A DNA stretch of 64,000 nucleotides from the NCBI RefSeq assembly GCF_004362215.1, contig NZ_SNWR01000001.1, positions 1,922,001 through 1,986,000 of the forward strand, read 5' to 3'. Shown one piece after another: positions 26,681-35,721 of this stretch; the stretch's first letter is position 1, and the number at the start of each line of letters is the position of its first letter. The notes below the pieces were generated by a model, which saw only the letters and a program-made list of their open reading frames with translations, ran no database searches and had not been told where the DNA came from. A program made the position numbers and the translations under genes. The stretch is from Paractinoplanes brasiliensis. Lineage in GTDB: Bacteria > Actinomycetota > Actinomycetes > Mycobacteriales > Micromonosporaceae.

Positions 26681-29341
26681 GTGGGCGCCGAGTGGGAAGA
26701 GGAATACAAGGTCAGGGTGCTCGATCCGGCCCGGCAGGCCGGGAACGAGCCGCCGCAGGACTTGTTCACGCGGTACGGGCTCACGGGCGCCCACCAGACC
26801 CCGGAACGGTTCGACGACCGCGTCCAGGAGGTCGTCCGGTACTGGAACCGGCTGCTCAACACCCGCGTGTACAAACCACTGGCGAACGCGTTGCTCACCG
26901 CGCACCAGGAACTGCGGAAGGCGGAAGCGCTCAGCCCGGCCGAGTTCACCCGCCGGCGTGACGAGGCCCGCGCCAAGGCGGCCGAGCGGCTGGCCGGGTG
27001 GATCGCCACGGTGGCGGCGGGCGTGCCGTACGTGACCCGCGGCGCGCTGGCCCACTTCGTCCGGCTCGGCGGCGGAATCCTCACCGAGAAGGAGGTCCGT
27101 AAGGCGCTCGCCGACGGTGGCGTCAAGCTGATCGATCCCGAGTGGGACCTCCCCTCCCAGGCCCCCGTGCCGGCCGCCGGGGCGGTGCCGCGCAACCTCC
27201 GCGTCCTCGGGCTGCGCCTTTCCCCGCAGGTGGTCTTCGCGGCCGAGGCGCTCGACGGCGGGTTCCGGATCAAGGACGGCTTCCGGCTCACCGGCGGCGA
27301 CGGCGGCCGGCTCACCGCCGAACTCCTCCACCAGGCGAAGCAGGAACAGGCGAAACGTCCGCACGACACCCGCAAGACGGCCACCGAGACGGTCCTGACC
27401 ACGATGCTGACCGCGTACGCGACCGGGGACCTCGATCGCCTGGTGCGGTGGGAGGCGGCCGAGATCGTACGGTCGGCGCTGGCCAACGGCCTGCCACCGA
27501 CGCTCGCCGCCGACGCCCTGAACGAGCTCGGGCTGGACCGGGGTGAGGCGCTCGAACTCGCCGTCACCGTCGCCGCCGCCGGACCCGGCCGGACAACCGG
27601 CCCACCGGACGACGTCAACGCCGTCATCGCCGCCGAACTGGTGGCCGGGCGTCTGCGCGCGGCCCAGGCCGAGCTCGCCACCGCGCCCGAGAAGGCGGTC
27701 GACAAGGAGGTCCGCGACCGCGTCGACCGGGCGGCGGCCGCCGTCGACGAGTTCGCCGGGAAAGCCGGTGAGGCCGAGCGGGAGGGCCGGACCGAGGACG
27801 CCGCCTGGTTGCTCGCCGAGGCCATCCGGTTGGCGGCTGACGATGCGGGCCTGGTCGCGCACCTGGCTCGCTTCCCGCCGCCGGAGCCGGCCGAGGTGGT
27901 GGCCGGTCCGGGGCCCGGCCGGGTCACCCTGCGCTGGCAACCGAGCAGGACCCGGACCGGCGAGGTCTCCTACCGCGTCGTGCGTCGCGACGGCCTCCCG
28001 GCGATGTCGCCCGAGGACGGGGATCCGGTCATCGAGACCACCGCCACCAGCGCCTCCGACACCGCTCCCCCGGTGGCCCGGCCGGTCGTCTACACCGTCT
28101 TCGCCGTGCGGGGCGATGCCGTGTCGCGCGGGGCCGCAGCCGGCCCGGTCGTCCTGCTGCCGCCGGTCACCGGCCTGACCCTCACCGGCGACGGACATGC
28201 CGTCACCGGCTCCTGGCTCGTCGACCCGGCCGCCGTCCAGGTCACGGTCACGTGTACCCGGCTCGACGGGGACGGCCCGCCGCGGCCCGTCGCCACCCGG
28301 CCCGGCGCGGCCACCGGGTTCGTCGATCCGGAGGCCGAACTCGGCGTGGCGTACAGCTATCGGGTCACCGTCCACTATCACGGACCGGACGGCGAGCGGC
28401 TCGAGTCGGAGGCCGTCGCCGGTCACATCGTCGCCGACCACCCGCCGGCCGCCGTGCCCGACCTGAGCGCCGAGGTGGCGCCGGGCGACCGCGCACCGCA
28501 CCTCGCGCTCAGCTGGACAGCGCCGCGGGGCGGGCGGGTCGAGATCCGGCGCGCCACGACCGCGCCGGCCTGGAACGAAGGCGACACCGTCCCGGCCGCC
28601 GAGGCCGACGGACACGGCGAGGTCATCGCCACCGCGGCCGGGCCGGACACCACCGGCCGCTGCGTGGCCAACGCGCCCGCCGGGCAGGGCCGGTTCTTCC
28701 TCACGGCCGTCACCCGTGGTCCCGGCATCGCCGTCATCGGGAACACCGTCGCCCTGGAACTGACCGCGCCGGTGAGCGGCCTGCGGCTGCGCCGCCGGGG
28801 CGCCGACGTCCACGTGTCCTGGATCTGGCCCGAGGACGCATACGAGGCCCGGGTCGAGTGGTCCACGAACGAGACGGCCGGCAATCGCACCTACGGCCGC
28901 CGCGAAGTGCGGGACAGCGGCGGCGTCCTGCTTCCGCTCGGGCTCGGCGCCGTCTCGATCTCGGTCCGTACGGTGGTCCGCGAACGCCACGCCGAGCTGC
29001 TGTCGGTTCCGGTCGCAGCCGAGCTGCCCGGCCGGTCACCGCGGGTGCTCTGGTGGCTCGAGCGCACCCGGATGCCCCGCCCGCGGCGGACCCTGCTGCT
29101 CAGCACCGACCAGCCCTGCCAGATCCCGGAGCTGGAACTCACCCTCGGTGAGAAGGGCGGCGACGGACGGCCCGAACCGGAGGTGCTGATCCGGCTCCCC
29201 GGGCGCTGGCTGCCTGCCGACCGGCTCAGCGCCGTCGACGTCACCTCCGCCGTGCCGGGCCCGCTCGTGCCGTCGGTGCGCTGCGACTTCGCCGAACCGC
29301 CCCCGCCGCCCGGCATCAGCCTGGCTCAGCGCCGAAAGTGA
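26681..29341 (+). CDS. Large fibronectin type III-like protein of the chaperone/GTPase locus
   Basis: An 886-aa protein from GTG 26681, 13 bases after the Hsp70 gene. About residues 1-170 are helical with an unrecognised domain (DLFTRYGLTGAHQTPERFDD, VVRYWNRLL). About 170-400 are mixed helical repeats. From about 405 onward several beta-sandwich segments of fibronectin III type follow (EVVAGPGPGRVTLRWQPS, SYRVVRRDG, VVYTVFAVRG and later copies). No signal peptide or membrane helix is seen, so it probably acts inside the cell as a scaffold or as a client of Hsp70. A J-domain HPD motif is not visible. Confidence 0.75.
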   Translation: MGAEWEEEYKVRVLDPARQAGNEPPQDLFTRYGLTGAHQTPERFDDRVQEVVRYWNRLLNTRVYKPLANALLTAHQELRKAEALSPAEFTRRRDEARAKAAERLAGWIATVAAGVPYVTRGALAHFVRLGGGILTEKEVRKALADGGVKLIDPEWDLPSQAPVPAAGAVPRNLRVLGLRLSPQVVFAAEALDGGFRIKDGFRLTGGDGGRLTAELLHQAKQEQAKRPHDTRKTATETVLTTMLTAYATGDLDRLVRWEAAEIVRSALANGLPPTLAADALNELGLDRGEALELAVTVAAAGPGRTTGPPDDVNAVIAAELVAGRLRAAQAELATAPEKAVDKEVRDRVDRAAAAVDEFAGKAGEAEREGRTEDAAWLLAEAIRLAADDAGLVAHLARFPPPEPAEVVAGPGPGRVTLRWQPSRTRTGEVSYRVVRRDGLPAMSPEDGDPVIETTATSASDTAPPVARPVVYTVFAVRGDAVSRGAAAGPVVLLPPVTGLTLTGDGHAVTGSWLVDPAAVQVTVTCTRLDGDGPPRPVATRPGAATGFVDPEAELGVAYSYRVTVHYHGPDGERLESEAVAGHIVADHPPAAVPDLSAEVAPGDRAPHLALSWTAPRGGRVEIRRATTAPAWNEGDTVPAAEADGHGEVIATAAGPDTTGRCVANAPAGQGRFFLTAVTRGPGIAVIGNTVALELTAPVSGLRLRRRGADVHVSWIWPEDAYEARVEWSTNETAGNRTYGRREVRDSGGVLLPLGLGAVSISVRTVVRERHAELLSVPVAAELPGRSPRVLWWLERTRMPRPRRTLLLSTDQPCQIPELELTLGEKGGDGRPEPEVLIRLPGRWLPADRLSAVDVTSAVPGPLVPSVRCDFAEPPPPPGISLAQRRK

Positions 29342-29355
29342 GAGGAGACCGGAGC

Positions 29356-30555
29356 ATGGCCGCCCGGCTGCACTGCCCGTACTGCTACCTCCCCCTGCGC
29401 CTGTCACAGGTCGAGTTCCGATGCGCCGGACGGGTCGGCGACAACGGCCGCCGCTGCGAGGCCTCCATCGACTCGCTGCTGGCCGCGCACACCGGCGACA
29501 ACACCCCGCGCCACCCCGCTTTCCAGGCCGACGGCAGCAAGCGGTCGGCCGTGCACCCGGACTGCCGGGTGCGGACGTACCTGCGGATCTGCGGCCACTG
29601 CCACAGCCAGCTGCCGACCCATTTCGGCGAGGCCGACACCCGGCTCATCGCCCTGGTCGGGGCCAAGGAGAGCGGCAAGACGGTGTACATGACCGTCCTG
29701 CTGCACGAGCTCCAGCACCAGGTCGGCAACCAGTTCGGCCTCGCCGTGCTGGGCGCGGACGAGCACACGATGGAGCACTTCCGCACCGAGTACGAGGACA
29801 CGCTCTATCAGGACGGACGGCTGCACCAGCAGACCCGTACCGCCGTGGGCGACCGGGGACGGCGGCCGTTCGTGTTCAGCGTCTCCCGGGTACGCCGGCG
29901 CCGCATCGGCCGTGAGGTCGTCGATCGCAGCCTGTTCTCGTTCTTCGACACCGCCGGCGAGGACCTGCGCTCGGCCGAGAGCGTCGAACGGCACGTCCGC
30001 TATCTGAGCGCCGCCGACGGCATCGTCCTGCTGCTAGACCCGCTGCAGATGCGCGGCGCCCGGCCGCTGGCCGACCCGGGCACGCTGCTGCCCGAGCAGG
30101 GAGCGCCGCAGGACGACCCGGCGAACGTCCTGTCCCGGATCACGAACCTGCTGCACGACGCGCTCGGCACCCCCAAGGGCAAGCGGATCAAGCGGCCGAT
30201 CGCGGTCGCCTTCACCAAGATGGACGCGCTCGACGGCACTTTGCCCGAGGACAGCGCGCTCCTGGCCAACTCGCCACGCGACTCCGGCGGGTTCGACCAG
30301 GGCGACAGTCTCGCCGTGCACGACGAGATCGGCGCGTTGCTGGACAAATGGCAGGGCGGCGGCATGCAGACGGTGCTCGAGCAGAACTACGACCACTACC
30401 GCTTCTTCGGCCTCTCCGCGCTGGGCGCCGGCCCGGTCAAGGACGAGCACGACGCGCAGCGCGTGTCCGGGTACGGGGTCCAGCCCCGCCGCGTTCAGGA
30501 CCCGTTCCTCTGGCTGCTCAGCACGTTCGGCACCATCCCGACGAAGAAGGCGTAG
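29356..30555 (+). CDS. Zinc-ribbon TRAFAC-type GTPase (double-GTPase-like)
   Basis: A 399-aa soluble GTPase with ribosome site GGAG before ATG 29356. The N-terminus holds zinc-ribbon cysteines (CPYCYLPL at residues 7-10, then C23, C34 and CGHC at 79-82). The P-loop is VGAKESGKTVYM (about 101-112), the switch II motif is FFDTAGED and the base-specificity motif is FTKMD. It resembles the conflict-system GTPases that travel with GAP1 proteins. It is followed 7 bases later by the GAP1 gene and then by a membrane GTPase of similar plan, so the two GTPases probably form a pair. Confidence 0.83.
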   Translation: MAARLHCPYCYLPLRLSQVEFRCAGRVGDNGRRCEASIDSLLAAHTGDNTPRHPAFQADGSKRSAVHPDCRVRTYLRICGHCHSQLPTHFGEADTRLIALVGAKESGKTVYMTVLLHELQHQVGNQFGLAVLGADEHTMEHFRTEYEDTLYQDGRLHQQTRTAVGDRGRRPFVFSVSRVRRRRIGREVVDRSLFSFFDTAGEDLRSAESVERHVRYLSAADGIVLLLDPLQMRGARPLADPGTLLPEQGAPQDDPANVLSRITNLLHDALGTPKGKRIKRPIAVAFTKMDALDGTLPEDSALLANSPRDSGGFDQGDSLAVHDEIGALLDKWQGGGMQTVLEQNYDHYRFFGLSALGAGPVKDEHDAQRVSGYGVQPRRVQDPFLWLLSTFGTIPTKKA

Positions 30556-30562
30556 GCCCGGC

Positions 30563-33013
30563 ATGGCGTTCGGTCAGATGTACTACACCTCCTGCCGCCG
30601 GGGGCTGTCCGGCGCGCCGGGCTTCCAGTTCCACGCCGTGAGCCCGGGCCTCGGGCCGGACGTGCTGCGCGACGCCGAGGCGCTCACGTCGTACCAGCCA
30701 CCCCGCGCGCTCACGCTCACGCCCAGCGCGGAGAACATCCGCCGGGCGCCGGTGAACCTGTGCTTCCGGCCAGGCCCCGTCGCCCTGTTGTCGAACGTCG
30801 TCTACGTCGGCACGGACTACTCCCGGCGCCCGGGCAACTATTTCGCGCACACTTTGGTCAGCCGGGACCCGGGGGCGGATCTGGGCCCGGTGCTGCCGAT
30901 CGAGCTGTGGCGGGCGCCGTTCTGGGCCTGCGAGGAGATCGACGGAACCGAGTTGCCCGAGCTGGCGGGGCCGCCGCCGGCCGGCGCGATCGACCGGGCC
31001 GAGGTGGCCGCGTTCCTCAGCGGGCATCCGGGCGTACGGCATCTGCCGGCGCTGCTGACCGCGGCCGACGAGACCGTACGGACCCACCGGCGCAAGGTGG
31101 TCATCGTGGGCGCCGACTCCGACGAGGTGGCCCGGTGGATCGCCACGCTGAGCTACCTGCTGCCCCCGCCCACGGCCGCCCGGATGTCGTTCGCCACGTA
31201 CGACGGTGACCCGCGCTACAGCCGGATGGACGTGATCGGCTCGACCGGGGACGCCGGCCTCGACCTCGGCGCCGACGAGCTCACCGCGTACCACCTGTTC
31301 GACTTCGCCGCCGACCGGGTCAGCGACGTCGCCGTGCACCCGCTGGCCCGAATCCTGGCCGAGCTCGAACCGGCCGTGTCGGACGCGGCGTGGTCGCGCG
31401 TCACCCGGATAGCGGCCGGCGACGAACAGTCCCTCGACGACTGGCTGCCGGTCGTCGCGGCCGCCCTGATGACCTGGCCCAGCGGGCCGGAGAGCGCGCG
31501 TGACGAACCGGCCGCGGTGGCCGCCTGGCTGGCCCGGCACGGGGAACGGCTGGAACCCGGCACGGTCCGGGAGGTCGGGCGGGCCGTGCTGGCGCTGCTC
31601 GCATCCGAGAACGGCGAGGACTGCCTGCGCGCCCTGCACGATCTCGGCGCCGCCGCAACCGGCTGCGGATCGGCCGAACTGCTGGAGGCGGCCGAGGTCA
31701 GGACGGTCGACGTCGTCGCGGCGACCGTTCGCGCGGACGGCCTGACCAGCGCGCCGGAGCTGAGCCTGACGTCCGCCCGCGCGCGGGCCCGGGCCGAGCA
31801 GTGGCTGGCGGCCGACCTGCCGGGCCTGCCCGCCACGGTGATCGGGACCCTGGCCGGGTGGGCCGGCTCGGCCGGGCTGTCCCTGGACGAGGAGGCCCTG
31901 GAACGGGCGGGCGAGCGGATCGTCGGCCCGGCGGTGCTGCACGCCCCCGGTGACGGCCCGCTCCGCGACGCGCTGGCCCGGAACGCTCCGCTGCGCACCG
32001 GCGTCGCCCGGTATCTGGAGTCCGTCGGACCCGACGAGCTCGACCGCATCGTGAGGGCTCTCGGGGAAGGGCTGGCCGAGCTGCTCGGCCCGCAGATGAG
32101 CTCGGCCGGGCCGTGGACGCGCCGGGCCGCCGTGGTGGCCGAGGTCCGGGCCGGCCGGCGCGACCCGGTCGACGGGCTGGCGGCTGTGCTCGACACCGCC
32201 GAGGGGCCGGGCGAGGCGTTGCTCGGCCTGCTCTTCGGCGACCGGCCGTGGACGCTCGATCAAGCACGCCGGATCCTGGCTCTGCTCGGCAAGGAGGGCA
32301 CGGAGGCCCCGGCCGTGGCGCGGCGGATCGAGGACACCGTTCTCGCCGAGGGGGACGAGGAGGGCGTCGAGGCGTACGCCCGGTTCTGTCTCGGTTTGCG
32401 GCCGACCGGCCTCTACCCGCGCCTCGGCGGGCCCGCCCGGACCCGGATCGACCTCATGGCGGAGCTGTCTGGCTGGATCGACCGTCTGGCCGAGGCACGC
32501 AAGGAGCACAGCGGCCCGCTCACCGAGTTCCGCAAGTGGACGGCGAAGCACGACGCCGCGGAGCAGCGCCTGATCGAGGCGGTGCTGGCCGCCCGCTTCG
32601 ACGACTTCTACGCCTCGGTCCGGGCCCGGCTGCTGGTCGACCTGCCGGGGGTGCGTCACTCGTACTGCGCCGGGCTGTCGAAGTCGCTGAGCCGCCGGAC
32701 GATCGACTTCGAGATCGCCGCGACCGCGTTGCTGACGCTGGCCGCGGTGGCCCGGATGAACCCGGCGCCCCCGGTCCGGGCCGCGGTCGCCGAACTGGAC
32801 GCCGTGCTGCGGCGCAGCGTCGGGCGCTGGAACGGGCGCACCCAGCAGCGGCTGCTCGAGGTGCTCGCGCTGGACGCCCGGCCCGCCAGCGTCACGTGGA
32901 TAGACCGCTGGATGCGGCAGCAGCCACCCGGGATCCTCGGCCGCATGCGCGGTCTGTTCGGGGCAGGACGAGGCGCGGACGAGAGCGCCGGAGCGGGACG
33001 GCGGGGTCTCTGA
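30563..33013 (+). CDS. GTPase-associated protein 1 (GAP1) family protein
   Basis: An 816-aa protein whose N-terminus, FGQMYYTSCRRGLSGAPGFQ, is characteristic of the GAP1 N-terminal domain, followed by YFAHTLVSRDPG and ELWRAPFWACEEIDG. The middle and C-terminal parts are helical (about 340-800). GAP1 proteins are named only for their genomic link to conflict-system GTPases; no biochemical role is established as far as I know. The name does not mean GTPase-activating protein. It lies between two GTPase genes and overlaps the next by one base (TGATG at 33011-33015). Confidence 0.85.
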   Translation: MAFGQMYYTSCRRGLSGAPGFQFHAVSPGLGPDVLRDAEALTSYQPPRALTLTPSAENIRRAPVNLCFRPGPVALLSNVVYVGTDYSRRPGNYFAHTLVSRDPGADLGPVLPIELWRAPFWACEEIDGTELPELAGPPPAGAIDRAEVAAFLSGHPGVRHLPALLTAADETVRTHRRKVVIVGADSDEVARWIATLSYLLPPPTAARMSFATYDGDPRYSRMDVIGSTGDAGLDLGADELTAYHLFDFAADRVSDVAVHPLARILAELEPAVSDAAWSRVTRIAAGDEQSLDDWLPVVAAALMTWPSGPESARDEPAAVAAWLARHGERLEPGTVREVGRAVLALLASENGEDCLRALHDLGAAATGCGSAELLEAAEVRTVDVVAATVRADGLTSAPELSLTSARARARAEQWLAADLPGLPATVIGTLAGWAGSAGLSLDEEALERAGERIVGPAVLHAPGDGPLRDALARNAPLRTGVARYLESVGPDELDRIVRALGEGLAELLGPQMSSAGPWTRRAAVVAEVRAGRRDPVDGLAAVLDTAEGPGEALLGLLFGDRPWTLDQARRILALLGKEGTEAPAVARRIEDTVLAEGDEEGVEAYARFCLGLRPTGLYPRLGGPARTRIDLMAELSGWIDRLAEARKEHSGPLTEFRKWTAKHDAAEQRLIEAVLAARFDDFYASVRARLLVDLPGVRHSYCAGLSKSLSRRTIDFEIAATALLTLAAVARMNPAPPVRAAVAELDAVLRRSVGRWNGRTQQRLLEVLALDARPASVTWIDRWMRQQPPGILGRMRGLFGAGRGADESAGAGRRGL

Positions 33014-34602
33014 TGGCAGCGAGCGGACGCAACCCGGGTCACTACACCTACTACACGTACACACCGCCGCCCCGCGACACCGCCAAGTACTGGCGCCTCG
33101 GCTTCTGGGTGGTCGCCTTCCCCGTCATCGTCGGTTTCGGAACGGTGCTCCAGGCGGGGAAGTCCGTCATGGCGTACACGAGGGGGGTTGCCGCGGCGCT
33201 CGGCATCGGCAAGGACGCCCAGGAGCTGTCGCCGCCGGTGCCCGCGTACGAATGGGACGGCCGCCGGGAACCCGCCTACGTGCAGTACCTGTTCGGCCAG
33301 GCCTGGCGCGACGTCCGGCACACCATCGCGGTGGCGCTGCGCCGGCAACAGGAGAGCTTCAAGGCCGAGGGCGGGCGCGTCCTCAAACGACACGTCCACC
33401 CGCCGGAGGACGACGCGGCGGACAAGCGCAACCCCGTCCTCGGTGTCGCCCAGCTGGTATCGATCGGCCTGGGCGCGCTGGTGGCCGGGCTCCTGCTGCT
33501 GGTGGCCCTGGCCGCGCAGGCGGTCGTGCTGGGCCTGTTCTGGGCCGGCGCCATCGCCTTCCTGTACGCCCTGCGCCTCGCCGACTCGGGCGTGCTCTAC
33601 GTACGCCGCATCCGCCGGATCACCTGCCCCAACCAGCAGTGCCACGAACGGGTGCCGTACCCGAGCTACAAGTGCCCCGGCTGCGATGTCCTCCACCACG
33701 ACGTACGCCCCGGCAAGTACGGGATGATCCACCGGACCTGCCGCTGCGGCCGCCACATGCCCACGCTGCTCATGCTGGGCAGCCACCGGATGAAGGCGGT
33801 GTGCCCGCACTGCCTGAAGGAGCTCGAGGAGGGCGCCGGGCGTACGCGTGAACTGATCCTTCCCGTCTTCGGCTCGCCCCAGGCGGGCAAGACCCAGCTG
33901 CTCGCCGCGGTCGCCCTGGCCACCGTTTCCCTGCTGGACCGGGCCCGGGGGCAGGCCGAGCCGGTCGACGACTACAGCCGCACCTGGATGCGGACCGTGA
34001 CGGACCTGCGGGCGCGCGGGGGCAGCGTCACCAAGACCACGAAGGCCAGCCAGCACGCGGTCTCCCTCCGGCTCTCGAGGAACGGCAGCCGGGTGGTGCT
34101 CAAGATGTTCGACGCCGCCGGCGAGACGTTCCAGAGCGCCGAGGGCATCCGTGACCTGGTCTATCTGCGCGGCGGGGGCACCTTGCTGTTCGTGCTGGAC
34201 CCGCTGTCGGTGCCGGCGCTCTGGAAGGGGCTGGACGAGGACCGCCGCAGCCGGCTGGAACCCCTGCGGGCGGTCAGCGAGCCGCTCAAGGTCCTCGAGG
34301 AGACCGTCCAGACGCTGCACCAGATCGACATCGACACCCACAAGTTCCGGCTCGCCGTGGCGGTCAGCAAGTCGGACCTGGTGGCGCCCGAGCTCGCCGC
34401 GGCACACGTCGGCGACGACCGATCCATCCGCGAGTGGCTGGCCGGACCGCTCGACCAGGGACTGCTGGTCCGGTCGGTGGAGCACGAGTTCGGGACCGCG
34501 AGGTTCTTCCTCACCACGGCCACGCTCGCCGATCGCACCGTGCACGCAAGCGTCGAGACCCTGGCCACCTGGGTCCTCGACGGTGAGGGGATGAGGGTCT
34601 GA
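33013..34602 (+). CDS. Membrane-anchored zinc-ribbon GTPase
   Basis: A 529-aa protein from ATG 33013, overlapping the GAP1 stop. Hydrophobic segments lie about residues 29-47 and 144-188 (two helices). Zinc-ribbon cysteines follow (CPNQQC, CPGC, CRC, CPHC, about 205-267). The C-terminal GTPase has P-loop VFGSPQAGKTQLL (Lys about 293), switch II MFDAAGETF and AVSKSDLV. It resembles the soluble GTPase at 29356 but with the zinc ribbons placed between membrane and G domain. It would bring GTPase signalling to the inner face of the cytoplasmic membrane. Confidence 0.83.
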   Translation: MAASGRNPGHYTYYTYTPPPRDTAKYWRLGFWVVAFPVIVGFGTVLQAGKSVMAYTRGVAAALGIGKDAQELSPPVPAYEWDGRREPAYVQYLFGQAWRDVRHTIAVALRRQQESFKAEGGRVLKRHVHPPEDDAADKRNPVLGVAQLVSIGLGALVAGLLLLVALAAQAVVLGLFWAGAIAFLYALRLADSGVLYVRRIRRITCPNQQCHERVPYPSYKCPGCDVLHHDVRPGKYGMIHRTCRCGRHMPTLLMLGSHRMKAVCPHCLKELEEGAGRTRELILPVFGSPQAGKTQLLAAVALATVSLLDRARGQAEPVDDYSRTWMRTVTDLRARGGSVTKTTKASQHAVSLRLSRNGSRVVLKMFDAAGETFQSAEGIRDLVYLRGGGTLLFVLDPLSVPALWKGLDEDRRSRLEPLRAVSEPLKVLEETVQTLHQIDIDTHKFRLAVAVSKSDLVAPELAAAHVGDDRSIREWLAGPLDQGLLVRSVEHEFGTARFFLTTATLADRTVHASVETLATWVLDGEGMRV

Positions 34603-34712
34603 TGGACGTCTATCGGCGATGGCGGCGGGGCCTGTTCGGCACCTGGCTGGCGCTCGGGGTGCTGGCGGTGCTGACGGCCGGGATCCTGCTGGTCTGGGTG
34701 ACGACACCGTGA
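34602..34712 (+). CDS. 36-residue single-pass membrane peptide
   Basis: ATG 34602 overlaps the upstream stop (TGATG) and the frame ends at TGA 34712, which overlaps the GTG of the next gene. The peptide begins MDVYRRWRRGLFGTW, with a basic head, then about 20 hydrophobic residues (LALGVLAVLTAGILLVWV). Exact coupling on both sides argues that it is translated. A role as small subunit or anchor for the adjacent GTPase complex is plausible, and a pore-forming peptide is a less likely alternative. Confidence 0.65.
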   Translation: MDVYRRWRRGLFGTWLALGVLAVLTAGILLVWVTTP

Positions 34713-35083
34713 CCCCGCCCCGGTGGGATGCGACGGAGGCTTTGACCGTCCTGACGGACATGTCGACGTGGACGCTGCCGCCGGACAGGTGGGAACTGGT
34801 CACCGAGATCCTCGACGAGTTCCTGGAGGCCTGCCACGGCCAGGACACCGAGGCGTGCGAGGCGGCGGTGGCCGATCTCAGCCCGCACGGTCCGGTGCGG
34901 GTCACGCGGATCGGCGCGGCGCCACCGACCGGCATCCCCCAGCCCGTCCTGGACAGACGTAACGTCCTGGTGCACGCCTTGTCCGGCAGGCCGGCCGTGC
35001 CGCCGGAAACGCTCAGCGCACCAGCAGGGGAAGCACCGCGCGGACCTGAGCGGCCAGACCGTCGAGAACAGCCTCACCGGTGA
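34709..35083 (+). CDS. CATRA-associated small protein-like (CATASP-like)
   Basis: A 124-aa protein from GTG 34709, overlapping the small membrane peptide by 4 bases; it begins VTPPRWDATEALTVLTDM. The core LPPDRWELVTEILDEFLEAC, followed by GPVRVTRIGAAP and RRNVLVHALSG, matches my recollection of the small protein named for its link to CATRA (caspase/TPR-repeat-associated) conflict systems. This supports reading the locus as a caspase/TPR conflict system. The last 30 residues are Pro/Arg-rich and unalignable. Its 3' end overlaps the convergent TetR gene by 71 bases, so the true stop may be correct but the tail is probably poorly conserved. Confidence 0.68.
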   Translation: MTPPRWDATEALTVLTDMSTWTLPPDRWELVTEILDEFLEACHGQDTEACEAAVADLSPHGPVRVTRIGAAPPTGIPQPVLDRRNVLVHALSGRPAVPPETLSAPAGEAPRGPERPDRREQPHR

Positions 35084-35618
35084 TGGTGTAGGCCAGCAGC
35101 GCCTGGTGGAACAGGCCGTCGAGCATGGCGTAGGCGGCCGCCGGGGTCACCGCGGGCCGGGCGTCACCCAGGGTGGCGTAACGGTCGATCACCCGCCAGA
35201 TCATGGCTTCCAGGGTGGCGTCGATCTCGGTGATCGCCTCGCGCAGGGACTCCTCGAACATGCTCTGGGTGCGCAGGTCGTACCAGAGGCGATGCATCGG
35301 GGCCTCGTCGCGGATGGTCTGGGCGAGCTTGGCCGCGAAGGCCTCGACCAGCTCGCCGGGGGTGGTGGACTCGGCGACCACGGCGTCGTAGCGGGTCACG
35401 CAGCGGGCCTTGTAGTGGCGGACGCTGTAGATGACCAGCTCGGTCTTGTCGGAGAAGTAGTAGTGGACCACCCCGTGGCTGAACGGGGAGTTGCCGGCGA
35501 TCTCGCGCAGGCTGGCGCGCGCATATCCCAGCTCGCCGAGGGTCAGCAGCGCGGACTCGGCCAGCTCGTCGCGGCGGCGGTCGAACTTGTCGGCCGGGCG
35601 GGACCTCGCAGGGGGCAC
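35013..35618 (-). CDS. TetR family regulator of the SDR/acyl-CoA ligase operon
   Basis: A 201-aa TetR protein from GTG 35618. The helix-turn-helix SLREIAGNSPFSHGVVHYYF (about 37-56) and DKTELVIYSVRHYKARC are typical, resembling BetI/FabR-like repressors. A TAGGAT hexamer (minus strand, 35625-35630) ends 6 bases before the start, suggesting a leaderless mRNA. It is divergent from the SDR gene, with a TTGACA/TGTCAA inverted repeat between them. It overlaps the convergent CATASP-like gene at its 3' end. Confidence 0.88.
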   Translation of the reverse strand: MPPARSRPADKFDRRRDELAESALLTLGELGYARASLREIAGNSPFSHGVVHYYFSDKTELVIYSVRHYKARCVTRYDAVVAESTTPGELVEAFAAKLAQTIRDEAPMHRLWYDLRTQSMFEESLREAITEIDATLEAMIWRVIDRYATLGDARPAVTPAAAYAMLDGLFHQALLAYTITGEAVLDGLAAQVRAVLPLLVR

Positions 35619-35656
35619 GAGGTCATCCTACGGCTTGACGCTCGTCCAAAGTTTTC

Positions 35657-35670
35657 TTGACAACTGTCAA
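35657..35670. promoter_or_regulatory. TTGACA-AC-TGTCAA inverted repeat, candidate operator
   Basis: Perfect 6-bp arms with a 2-base centre, midway between the TetR start (35618) and the SDR start (35722). The left arm is also a perfect -35 hexamer for rightward transcription, so repressor and polymerase would compete directly. I find no equally good -10 at the expected distance. TetR binding is inferred from position. Confidence 0.5.
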
Positions 35671-35721
35671 AGACAGGCATGTGATGTAGGTCTCTCGGAA
35701 GCGAGCGGAAAAGGGGCCCCC

